This document shows, piece after piece, positions 10,414-16,516 of a stretch of DNA of 35,960 nucleotides. A model generated the notes under the pieces. It was not told the DNA's origin. It did not search any database and was given only the letters and a program-made list of their open reading frames with translations. Numbering within the stretch: the first letter of the stretch is position 1; each line of letters opens with the position of its first letter. The stretch comes from a virus. Made by a program: the position numbers and the translations under genes. Location: IMG/VR virus record IMGVR_UViG_3300044630_001302, positions 1 through 35,960 of that record. One strand, 5' to 3'.

Positions 10414-10707
10414 TTAAGTTGGTGTTACAATAACACCGTTTGCGCTAACGTTTTGATTCGCTAACAAAGTTCTCTCAATGAAATGAGAAGGTGCTTGTTT
10501 ACTAGAGCCAGTATTCAAGTCATCTATGTATTCTACTTCATTAACTATCTTATTGTCTCGAAGCTTCCATCCGTCACGTGCTCTACCCGTATCAACTGGT
10601 GTTGCTTCTTTTAACGCATCTATTAATTTTAAAGACTCTCGCTCTAAGATTGTTTGTGATCTTTTTGCTAGCTCGGCTTTAAAATCAAGATTGATTTTTA
10701 CTGTCAT
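10414..10707 (-). CDS. HK97 gp10-like minor tail protein
   Basis: This 97-residue protein contains PVDTGRARDGW (about residues 36-46) and a later LNTGSSKQAPSHFIERT segment, the pattern of the HK97 gp10 / tail-completion family, which helps terminate or join tail and head. Its ATG overlaps the stop codon of the upstream chaperone frame (ATGA at 10707-10704), so translation is probably coupled. The position between the tail chaperones and the tape measure is slightly unusual, as gp10-like genes usually sit among the head-tail connectors. The codons for the last residues also form a perfect hairpin at 10421-10437. Family assignment rests on the motif and length. Confidence 0.65.
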   Translation of the reverse strand: MTVKINLDFKAELAKRSQTILERESLKLIDALKEATPVDTGRARDGWKLRDNKIVNEVEYIDDLNTGSSKQAPSHFIERTLLANQNVSANGVIVTPT

Positions 10708-11051
10708 AATTTAAGAGCCTCACCACCGACAGCCATAGCTATCTTCTGGAAGAACCCAGAGCGTTTAAAGTTCTCAGCATTGAACCTTCCTTCCTCTGGT
10801 TGATCTTTACTTTTTCGATTATAGATTGCATCCAATGAAGAAAACAAATTCCAAGGTTTTTCTTTGACACCTTGTGCTTGTATCAGCTTAGCCGCTCTAT
10901 CGTCAGCTCTCCACTCAAAGGGCCTTTGTTCAAAGTAGTTGAGCCATCCGAGAAACTCATCATAGGGCATCTCATCGACCAACTTATAGACAGGCATTCT
11001 TAAATGGAAAGCTATTTCGTAAATCGGTAAATCGTTATCGCTTAAGCAGAC
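10704..11051 (-). CDS. Tail assembly chaperone T extension (gpGT), made by -1 frameshift
   Basis: This frame is the C-terminal half of a lambda gpGT-type fusion, which binds the tape measure and recruits tail tube subunits. There is an ATG at 10997, but open codons continue upstream of it (DNDLPIYEIAFHLRMPVYKL), and those residues look like the conserved start of the T domain. The frame therefore is entered by a -1 shift at the heptamer at 11057-11051 in the upstream gene. A ribosome shifting there adds 115 residues to the first 105 of gpG, giving a product of about 220 residues. The motif LGWLNYFEQRPFEWRADDR is typical of the family. The stop overlaps the next start as ATGA. Confidence 0.85.
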   Translation of the reverse strand, partial: VCLSDNDLPIYEIAFHLRMPVYKLVDEMPYDEFLGWLNYFEQRPFEWRADDRAAKLIQAQGVKEKPWNLFSSLDAIYNRKSKDQPEEGRFNAENFKRSGFFQKIAMAVGGEALKL

Positions 11052-11365
11052 TTTCCCGCATCAGACGCTTGGCCTAATCCAGAATATTTCATAATTTCGT
11101 TCGATAATTTAGATAATTCATCCATAGGGAAGTTATCAAATTCTGAATCATCAAGATCTGCTCCGCCTTCAACGGCAGAACGAATAACAGTCTTTAAGAG
11201 TTCTAAACCAGCTGTATCATCTTTTTCGATGTTAGCAGCTTTAGATTGGATTTCAAGAACTTCAGCTACAGTGAGCTTAGAAATCTTAACATCACTGTTT
11301 AAGAATTTAACTGTTTTGGTCATTTTTTGGCCAACTAAATTTTTGATACCTTTTAATTCAGACAT
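11042..11365 (-). CDS. Tail assembly chaperone G
   Basis: The 107-residue protein (MSELKGIKNLVGQKMTKT...) is an alpha-helical, acidic protein in the position of lambda gpG, between the tail tube and the tape measure. It should coat the tape measure protein during tail assembly. The ATG at 11365 is chosen over an earlier in-frame ATG at 11404 because the latter would lie well inside the preceding gene, while 11365 has AAGGAAATTAAA directly upstream. The last codons before the stop contain the GGGAAAG frameshift site that creates the longer gpGT product. The function comes from context and from the frameshift arrangement rather than from a strong sequence motif. Confidence 0.8.
   Translation of the reverse strand: MSELKGIKNLVGQKMTKTVKFLNSDVKISKLTVAEVLEIQSKAANIEKDDTAGLELLKTVIRSAVEGGADLDDSEFDNFPMDELSKLSNEIMKYSGLGQASDAGKSA
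11051..11057 (-). promoter_or_regulatory. -1 ribosomal frameshift slippery site
   Basis: The minus strand reads GGGAAAG in the register G GGA AAG of the upstream frame, two sense codons before its TAA. This is the same heptamer that lambda uses between G and T. After slipping, the ribosome reads GTC and continues in the T frame without a stop to 10704. Confidence 0.85.
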
Positions 11366-11366
11366 T

Positions 11367-11591
11367 TTAATTTCCTTCTTTATATTGATTAATTTTGCGT
11401 TCATCTAATTGCGCTCGCATTTGGTGTAGAACTGACAAGGTTTTAAAAGCTTCTGTATGTTTTTCAACAGATAAAGCTCCATCTTGTGTACGTTCGAATG
11501 TTTTATTGATACTGACGTCAATGCTTTTCAGCATATGTTTAACGGTTACTCCGATAACATAGTCAATACTGAATGGTGTATTTTGAGGCAT
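11367..11591 (-). CDS. Small protein between tail tube and tail chaperones
   Basis: A 74-residue protein (MPQNTPFSIDYVIGVTVKHM...) with no motif I recognise. It is mostly helical with a charged C-terminus. The start at 11591 has AAGGAATTG upstream. Its place in the tail operon suggests a tail assembly or structural role, perhaps an additional chaperone, but nothing in the sequence decides this. Confidence 0.65.
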   Translation of the reverse strand: MPQNTPFSIDYVIGVTVKHMLKSIDVSINKTFERTQDGALSVEKHTEAFKTLSVLHQMRAQLDERKINQYKEGN

Positions 11592-11616
11592 TTCAATTCC
11601 TTGATATGAGAAAGTA

Positions 11617-11637
11617 ACGGGATTTAAAGCCTCCCGT
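11617..11637 (-). terminator. Hairpin after the tail tube gene, possible attenuator
   Basis: On the minus strand ACGGGA and TCCCGT form a perfect 6-bp stem with a 9-base loop, right after the tail tube stop codon. The following TACTTTCTC is only weakly T-rich, so it is at best a weak terminator. It may lower transcription after the highly expressed tube gene or protect the 3' end of its mRNA. Confidence 0.4.
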
Positions 11638-11653
11638 CAAGGCTAATTTACAC

Positions 11654-12280
11654 TTAGTGTGTATACGCGCCTTTAACTTCAGATTGAACTGAAATAGTTA
11701 ATTTAGCTGTTAATGCATCTGTTAAACTTGGTGTTACTTCCAAAGCTTCAAATTTACCAACAAAGTAGAATACTGAATTTTTGGTTGTAGAAAGATCAGC
11801 AGTTGTATAAGTGCCGCCTGTAGGTGAAGCACCTAATAATGCAAAACGGAACAAGTATAAAGTTTGATCATTAATAGCTGGACCTGCAGCCAAACCGCCT
11901 GTTTTACGTAATTTATTATCTTCCCAAGCAGAAGGAATATAGTTCAATGTCAATTCCATGTTTGGAGAATCAGCTTGACCTTGTACTTGTTTAGATGTTT
12001 TAGAACCGTATTCAGGAACTTTAACGATGTTAGCAGGTGTACCGAACGCAGGGAATTCTTTTACGTTTTCAATACGTGCGTATTCACCAGCAATAGCAGG
12101 CGTATCCAATGTATAGTCAACAGTAGTACCGAATGCATCAAAATATTTACCGAGTTTTGTTGCAATAACAGCAGCATCAGCACCAGCAGTAGCTGTGTTG
12201 AATTCAGCAAGAGTAACACCATGAGCAGTTACAGCCATGTCAGAAAACATTACAGTGGTTAAAGAGTTAATATGTGCCAT
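11654..12280 (-). CDS. Major tail (tube) protein
   Basis: A 208-residue protein (MAHINSLTTVMFSDMAVTAHG...) with an alternating polar/hydrophobic, beta-rich composition, the size and position of siphophage tail tube proteins. It would polymerise as hexameric rings around the tape measure. It lies after the tail terminator and before the chaperones, the usual order. CAAGGAATAAAA precedes the ATG. The motif QGQADSPNMELTLNY at mid-length resembles the strand found in many tube proteins that bind lengthwise to the next ring. No added Ig-like domain is seen at the C-terminus. Confidence 0.8.
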   Translation of the reverse strand: MAHINSLTTVMFSDMAVTAHGVTLAEFNTATAGADAAVIATKLGKYFDAFGTTVDYTLDTPAIAGEYARIENVKEFPAFGTPANIVKVPEYGSKTSKQVQGQADSPNMELTLNYIPSAWEDNKLRKTGGLAAGPAINDQTLYLFRFALLGASPTGGTYTTADLSTTKNSVFYFVGKFEALEVTPSLTDALTAKLTISVQSEVKGAYTH

Positions 12281-12295
12281 TTTTATTCCTTGAAA

Positions 12296-12706
12296 TTAAG
12301 TTTGACTTCCGAAGAAGTTGAAAGTGATTGAATAACTGCTTTTAAATAATGCCTTATTGTCTTTATCTTCAGCACCAATGCCCATAGTACTAAACCCAAA
12401 TTGAGTTTGAGTATTTGACTGTGATGTTATAGATTTATTAACTAAGTAATTATCTAATTTATCTGCTATTTCTAAGATACGTCTTGTACCTTTTCCTGCA
12501 GCTATAAATATATCGATAATGAGTATTCCTTTAATGGACGCACGATTAATACCGGTTCCACTAGGAATTACAGAAACACGAATAAATTCGTTACTGCTAT
12601 TCACTGCTATATAATTTGTCGGGAATGTTTTTATATTTTCATTTATCCAAGCTGGGGAAGCGAAAACGCTAAACACATCTTGTTCCAAGTTAACATACTT
12701 ACCCAT
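12296..12706 (-). CDS. Tail terminator-like protein
   Basis: This 136-residue protein (MGKYVNLEQDVFSVF..., ending YSITFNFFGSQT) has the length and layout of the DUF4128 / lambda gpU-like tail terminators: an N-terminal helix, then strands with a hydrophobic strand (IKGILIIDIFIAAGKGTRR) at about residues 59-77 followed by a helix (ILEIADKLDNYL). Such proteins cap the tail tube and join it to the head. Its ATG overlaps the upstream stop as TAATG (12708-12704). Function is inferred from context and the secondary-structure pattern. Confidence 0.6.
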   Translation of the reverse strand: MGKYVNLEQDVFSVFASPAWINENIKTFPTNYIAVNSSNEFIRVSVIPSGTGINRASIKGILIIDIFIAAGKGTRRILEIADKLDNYLVNKSITSQSNTQTQFGFSTMGIGAEDKDNKALFKSSYSITFNFFGSQT

Positions 12707-13050
12707 TATAGAGTCCTGCTAAGTTGTAATAATGTAGTATAATTGTTTGAATTAATCGCTGAGACAACCTTCCACACCACAAGATTAATACTGACTTCAG
12801 TATAAATATTAAGCGGTCCGGCATCTTGATTCTTTACTAACAATTGCATAGTTTCCGAGGATTGTGTCTTTACAATTTTCGAGGGTATTGCTTTCAGAGT
12901 AATATTTGATATAGTACCAGTGGTTACCACACCAGAACTAAAATCAAATTCTTGAGTATTTGGTTTACTGAATATTACATCAATAGCCAAATCTTTACTC
13001 ATATTAAATGCCAAAGTTAATTGTTTTCCTATTAAGGCTTTATAAGACAT
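12706..13050 (-). CDS. Head closure-type connector protein
   Basis: A 114-residue protein (MSYKALIGKQLTLAFNMSKDL...) predicted to be beta-rich. By position between the adaptor and the tail terminator it should be the head-completion (stopper) protein. I choose the ATG at 13050, which overlaps the upstream TAA as TAATG and has GGTGGAGAG at a good distance, rather than the in-frame ATG at 13068. No specific family motif is seen, so the role is positional inference. Confidence 0.55.
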   Translation of the reverse strand: MSYKALIGKQLTLAFNMSKDLAIDVIFSKPNTQEFDFSSGVVTTGTISNITLKAIPSKIVKTQSSETMQLLVKNQDAGPLNIYTEVSINLVVWKVVSAINSNNYTTLLQLSRTL

Positions 13051-13529
13051 TAGTTTGCTCTCCACCATGAATTCTTACCATTATTACGTAGTAATGGGGC
13101 CAGTGAAACACGAACACGTTTAGGGAATTTACTTGGTGGAATAATTGCATTTAAACTTATGTCACCAATACCTAAATTCTTAACACGTCCTGCATCGTCT
13201 AACAATCCATCATTATTTAATAAATGATAAGCTAGTTCAAAAGTCGCAACAATAATTCTAAGTGGTACTGTACTACTTAATACTACAGGCATCCCTATTT
13301 TGGGGTCAAAATATTCTGCATCCTTCCGTGGAAACGCAAGAGATTGTGTAGCATTTGCGGCAATACCGATCCACTCAAATTCGTCTAATAGACTCGTGGC
13401 TGTGCAAAGAGCTTGATTCTTCTGAATCTCAGGAGCATCAGTCCATGCCGCCACATCCAATTTATTTTCGAAATAAGTATTGGCCTCTGTCATATCAGCA
13501 TAAGAATTCACACCTTTAACGAGTGCCAT
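13050..13529 (-). CDS. DnaT-like / head-tail adaptor protein
   Basis: The 159-residue protein starts MALVKGVNSYADMTEANTYF, the signature of a phage family annotated as DnaT-like ssDNA-binding (DnaT_2) and always found directly after the capsid gene. In this context it most likely acts as the portal-side adaptor of the neck. Residues about 26-55 (DAPEIQKNQALCTATSLLDE) form helices, followed by FPRKDAEYFDP and a second helical block. AAGGAGTAGGTT precedes the ATG. The name DnaT-like should not be read as a replication function. Confidence 0.7.
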   Translation of the reverse strand: MALVKGVNSYADMTEANTYFENKLDVAAWTDAPEIQKNQALCTATSLLDEFEWIGIAANATQSLAFPRKDAEYFDPKIGMPVVLSSTVPLRIIVATFELAYHLLNNDGLLDDAGRVKNLGIGDISLNAIIPPSKFPKRVRVSLAPLLRNNGKNSWWRAN

Positions 13530-13539
13530 AACCTACTCC

Positions 13540-14745
13540 TTAAGCGTGGAATACTGGTAAGATACCTAAAGACAATGCAGATGAAGCTTTACGTTGCCAT
13601 GTACCACGTGCGCTAGCAATAGTAGTTGTAGCTGTAAGAGCTTTAGAAACACCGCCTTCAACAACGCCCATGTAATTTGCATTAGATGGGAATTCAGTTA
13701 CAGCACCATTCCAGTTATAGCCTGCAGGAGCCAATACATAGCCCCAACGTGACCAGATAGAAGTAGTACCGCCACCTTTGTATTTGTTAGCATCACGGAA
13801 GACTTCAGTTGAGTCAGGAACCATCAACGATTCCATAGCGATTGCACCAGGCAATACGATGAAAGAAGTTTTAGTTGAAGCAGCATTCAAATCAACACCA
13901 GCACCAGAATTAAGCATAGTTAATTCAGCAGATGATAATGATTGGGCAGCACGTGTAGTGATTAAACGGAATTTACCATTAAAGATAGTGTTAAAAGTAA
14001 CATTACCATCAACGATAGTTGTTTCATCAACAAAGTTAGCTGAACGGAAAGAAGCCATAGTTTCAGGAGATACAACTAAGTATGCCCAATCTGGTTCATA
14101 GTCTTTGAATGCCATACCGAAAGCATTCAAGAAACCTTCTGCTCTGGCAGCACCTTGTACAGCTGCAGTTGCAGCAATAACTGGTTTAGAACCACCTAAA
14201 TCAACATAGAAACCATAACGTGAGCTAGTTGGGTCATTGTCAAATGTTTGGCCACCTAAACCTGTCGAGCCTGAGCCTGTTGCGGTACCGTTAAGTACTT
14301 CAGAGATAGCTACACCTTTCAATACAGAAAGAATAGCATCATGTTCGTCTTGCGCACGAGTTTCACCGAAATCACGACCGATCTTAGCAAGACCGTCCAT
14401 TTGGGTTACTACTTGTGTCATATTAACTTTTTCAGCACCATGAGTACGAACAGTTTTAATGTAGGTACTGAAGTCTGATTGGAAGTTAGTTTTAGCACCA
14501 TCAGTAGCATCTGTTAAAGACGCAACGTTAACCGTAGGGTTCAAAGGTTTCAACCAACGCATTTGACCAATAAAGGTTTCGGTTGTAGTGTCAATTTGCG
14601 GATTACTTGAAGTAATGCCTGTGCTTGATAATTTCTTTGCGTTAGTATAAGCTTCGTCGCTATATGCGCCTAATGCTTCTTGTAATACATAATTGTTAGT
14701 ACCACCGGCTTGGCCGGAAGTATAACTTGTGCTTGTTGCAGCCAT
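13540..14745 (-). CDS. Major capsid protein, HK97 fold expected
   Basis: A 401-residue protein with an alanine/serine-rich N-terminus (MAATSTSYTSGQAGGTNNYV), a spine-like stretch around residues 100-150 (KVNMTQVVTQMDGLAKIGRD), a central domain with DWAYLVVSPETMASFR, and a C-terminal segment WSRWGYVLAPAGYNWNG, the pattern of the 'major capsid protein 13-like' family. It directly follows the scaffold-like gene and precedes the adaptor. The ribosome-binding site is AAGGAATAAC. No separate protease gene is seen nearby and no obvious N-terminal delta domain is present, so scaffold removal may not involve a dedicated protease in this window. Confidence 0.85.
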   Translation of the reverse strand: MAATSTSYTSGQAGGTNNYVLQEALGAYSDEAYTNAKKLSSTGITSSNPQIDTTTETFIGQMRWLKPLNPTVNVASLTDATDGAKTNFQSDFSTYIKTVRTHGAEKVNMTQVVTQMDGLAKIGRDFGETRAQDEHDAILSVLKGVAISEVLNGTATGSGSTGLGGQTFDNDPTSSRYGFYVDLGGSKPVIAATAAVQGAARAEGFLNAFGMAFKDYEPDWAYLVVSPETMASFRSANFVDETTIVDGNVTFNTIFNGKFRLITTRAAQSLSSAELTMLNSGAGVDLNAASTKTSFIVLPGAIAMESLMVPDSTEVFRDANKYKGGGTTSIWSRWGYVLAPAGYNWNGAVTEFPSNANYMGVVEGGVSKALTATTTIASARGTWQRKASSALSLGILPVFHA

Positions 14746-14764
14746 TGTTATTCCTTAGAGTTGT

Positions 14765-15409
14765 TTAGCGCCGAAGAGTTCCTTCAGCGGCACGTTTTAA
14801 TACTTCTTCTTGTGATAATTTAAACAAAGATTTGTTGGTATTATCAGAAGTAGCTGTACTATGGGCGCCTGACGTTCCACCACCTGATGAAGTTTTAGGT
14901 TTAAAAAGAAATGAATTATCTTCTAATTCAGAGAATTGTTTAATAAAGGTTCTTAAATCGGTTCCACTCTTGTGTGTCCAGACTCCTAATTCATTTTGAA
15001 CTAATTGGCTGGCTACATCCATATAAGCCATATCTAAGGCTTTATCACTTCTAAACACATAACTTGAGAGAGCGGATTTAATCTCGGCATCTCTGGCAAG
15101 TTCTAAGTTGCGTTTTACTAGCACTTCCACTTTTGCATTGGCTTCTGCTAACTGAAGTTCATAAGCTTCTTTATATTTACCATCATCTTGTAGTCTTTTT
15201 AATTCAGCTTCTTTTTCTTTTTGTTCATACTCAGCTGCTTTCTTAATCGCGGCATCTCTTTCAGCGTAAGCTTTATCTAGATTTGATTTGATTGGTTGTA
15301 AAGCATCTTGGATTTTCTTTTCGATCGCATCCACAGGAGGAGTGGGAATAATAGTATCCGGAGTAGGAGCAGGGGTTTCGATATTTTCATCTGTGGTTTC
15401 TGTAGACAT
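14765..15409 (-). CDS. Scaffold-like protein
   Basis: A 214-residue charged protein with a proline-rich N-terminus (about residues 10-27), a long coiled coil (about 28-105, rich in K, E and A), a shorter helical part, then a Gly/Ser/Thr linker (about 170-190) and a basic helical tail ending KRAAEGTLRR. This layout and the position immediately before the capsid gene fit a capsid scaffolding protein, which guides procapsid assembly through its C-terminal helix. AAAGGAAATAAC lies upstream of the ATG. It is the first gene after the 313-bp gene-free region, so its transcript may start there. Confidence 0.8.
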   Translation of the reverse strand: MSTETTDENIETPAPTPDTIIPTPPVDAIEKKIQDALQPIKSNLDKAYAERDAAIKKAAEYEQKEKEAELKRLQDDGKYKEAYELQLAEANAKVEVLVKRNLELARDAEIKSALSSYVFRSDKALDMAYMDVASQLVQNELGVWTHKSGTDLRTFIKQFSELEDNSFLFKPKTSSGGGTSGAHSTATSDNTNKSLFKLSQEEVLKRAAEGTLRR

Positions 15410-15487
15410 TTGTTATTTCCTTTGAGTACAACTCGTTATTAAGTACAGATACAATCTATACCTTGGAATATTTAAAAATTAAATTTA

Positions 15488-15506
15488 GGGTTAATTTAAC
15501 GGGGTT
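15488..15506 (-). repeat. 19-bp repeat with palindromic core, copy near the scaffold gene
   Basis: The minus strand reads AACCCCGTTAAATTAACCC. The core GTTAAATTAAC is a palindrome around its central A. The identical sequence occurs in the same orientation at 15633-15651. It is a candidate promoter or operator for the capsid genes; the function is inference. Confidence 0.6.
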
Positions 15507-15632
15507 TATTAATGTTATAAATAGAGTACCCTTTATACTTTACCCTTAGATACCTCTTAGGGTTAATGATTAGGGAGGGGATAAAGAGAGGGACTAACTA
15601 CTAATAACTATATATTAGGGGGGCGGGCGAAG

Positions 15633-15651
15633 GGGTTAATTTAACGGGGTT
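15633..15651 (-). repeat. 19-bp repeat with palindromic core, distal copy
   Basis: Identical in all 19 bases and in orientation to 15488-15506, 145 bp away, with different flanks on both sides. That argues for a conserved protein-binding or promoter element rather than a duplicated larger block. Confidence 0.6.
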
Positions 15652-15664
15652 AAGATAACGCCAA

Positions 15665-15700
15665 AGACCAGAGCTTCCAGTTTGGAGTCCAGAAGGGTCT
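15665..15700 (-). terminator. Hairpin downstream of the Tad2 homologue
   Basis: On the minus strand AGACCCTTC pairs with GAAG and GGTCT (stem of 9 bp with a 4-base bulge). Only a short T run follows, so this is a weak candidate terminator or a structured leader for the region downstream. Confidence 0.35.
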
Positions 15701-15722
15701 GATCCTTGACATTAAAATTTAC

Positions 15723-15977
15723 CTAATTAACCAATACCCAGTCATCTGATAGTAAATCGGTTTGTGAAGCTAACCACGGAACTCTTGCATCGAGGTGATT
15801 CGTTGGTGCTGTACCACTTGCAGGCGTTGTTGGGTAAGCCATAAAAATATATGGAAGCGTCATTTTACTATTTGCATCAGGTCTTTGGAGTTCAAGCCAC
15901 AAGCCTTTTCCATTCCAACCTGAACGTGCCACTTTATGGTCTGATTTAAGCATATCTAATGCATGACTAAAATTCAT
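15723..15977 (-). CDS. tad2: DUF2829 protein, Tad2-type anti-Thoeris homologue
   Basis: The 84-residue protein MNFSHALDMLKSDHKVARSG...WNGKGLWLEL...MTLPYIFM...PWLASQTDLLSDDWVLV matches the DUF2829 family from end to end. Characterised members (Tad2) bind the cyclic ADP-ribose-type signal of the Thoeris defence and so stop abortive infection; some members bind other defence nucleotides. I use the ATG at 15977, coupled to the previous stop as ATGA, because the nine codons from an earlier ATG (16004) are not family-like and overlap the upstream gene. Its place in the virion operon directly after the polymerase gene suggests late expression, or expression by that polymerase. Which signal it binds cannot be told from sequence. 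Confidence 0.8.
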   Translation of the reverse strand: MNFSHALDMLKSDHKVARSGWNGKGLWLELQRPDANSKMTLPYIFMAYPTTPASGTAPTNHLDARVPWLASQTDLLSDDWVLVN

Positions 15978-16108
15978 TTGTGTTTCGCTCCGCATACTGT
16001 GCATGTAAAACCTTTCTTTAGGTCTGAATTCATTACACGCATTTGCTTACCGTGTAGTTTATCTTGCGCTTCATGTTTACATGTACAAGTCTTAATTTCT
16101 GCGTTCAT
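15974..16108 (-). CDS. 44-residue putative zinc-binding protein
   Basis: The protein starts MNAEIKTCTCKHEAQDKLHG and ends FTCTVCGAKHK. The CxCxxH and CxxCG pairs, about 25 residues apart, look like a small zinc ribbon. AAGGAGCAACAAT upstream of the ATG is a good ribosome-binding site, only 12 bases after the polymerase stop codon. Its own stop overlaps the Tad2 homologue start as ATGA, so the two are probably translated together. I do not recognise a family; similar tiny Cys/His-rich proteins occur near capsid genes in other phages. Confidence 0.7.
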   Translation of the reverse strand: MNAEIKTCTCKHEAQDKLHGKQMRVMNSDLKKGFTCTVCGAKHK

Positions 16109-16120
16109 ATTGTTGCTCCT

Positions 16121-16516
16121 TCAGCCTATGCCGTAAAAACCCCAATCATCTTCAAATTTAGTTGGATCAGGGATGGGTGATAATATATCCTTCTTAGTAA
16201 GGATGTCTGATTTCTTTAATACCTTGCCACCGACAACTGATACACCTTCAACAGGTATTAAACCTTTGTCTATAGCTTCTTCTAAATATTTGTCATATAA
16301 TTCTTGAGGTAACCCTCTGTTTAACATCTCATCTAATGTTGTTTTAACAGGTGTAGCATCTAATGTTCTTGCATACAAGCTCCTAATACCATCCCGTGCT
16401 TCGAGCATATCTGCGGCATTAGCGAAGAACGCGTCGTGAATGGTTGAGGTAGCGACATTATTTTCTCTACCCCATAAATGGAAGTTCTTGACAAGCGTAG
16501 CATCGTTTGAGTGGTT
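16121..16516 (-). CDS. MuF-RNA polymerase fusion, exon 2 (motif C, C-terminus)
   Basis: This is the last 131 codons of the RNA polymerase. It begins NHSNDATLVK, matching T7 RNA polymerase HSQDGSHLRK, and continues to IHDAF, the counterpart of T7 IHDSF with the second catalytic aspartate (residue 1442 of the spliced protein, codon 16435-16433). The end DDWGFYGIG resembles the aromatic C-terminus of T7 polymerase (DFAFA). Read alone, the frame opens at a TTG at 16528 with no ribosome-binding site, so it is not a separate gene. The exon starts after the intron's final G at 16517. Splicing to 17249 gives ...AFAVNG-NHSNDA... in frame. Without this exon the polymerase lacks a catalytic residue. Confidence 0.9.
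   Translation of the reverse strand, partial: NHSNDATLVKNFHLWGRENNVATSTIHDAFFANAADMLEARDGIRSLYARTLDATPVKTTLDEMLNRGLPQELYDKYLEEAIDKGLIPVEGVSVVGGKVLKKSDILTKKDILSPIPDPTKFEDDWGFYGIG

Larger units (their letters stand above)
15410..15722. other. Gene-free region between the Tad2 homologue and the scaffold gene
   Basis: This is the longest stretch without a gene. It holds a hairpin near 15665-15700, a G-rich + strand segment at 15573-15649, and two perfect 19-bp repeats at 15488-15506 and 15633-15651. I see no open frame with a ribosome-binding site in it and no tRNA. Most likely it ends the polymerase/Tad2 transcript and starts the scaffold-capsid transcript. Confidence 0.7.

Noticed and set aside
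10704-10997. A separate 97-residue gene starting at ATG 10997
   Set aside because: Conserved T-domain residues continue upstream of that ATG in the same frame to the slippery site, so it is the C-terminal part of gpGT.
15661-15720. Possible tRNA in the gene-free region, because of a GACTCCAAAC segment like an anticodon loop
   Set aside because: No acceptor stem, D arm or T-loop sequence can be fitted around it on either strand; the segment is explained by a simple bulged hairpin.
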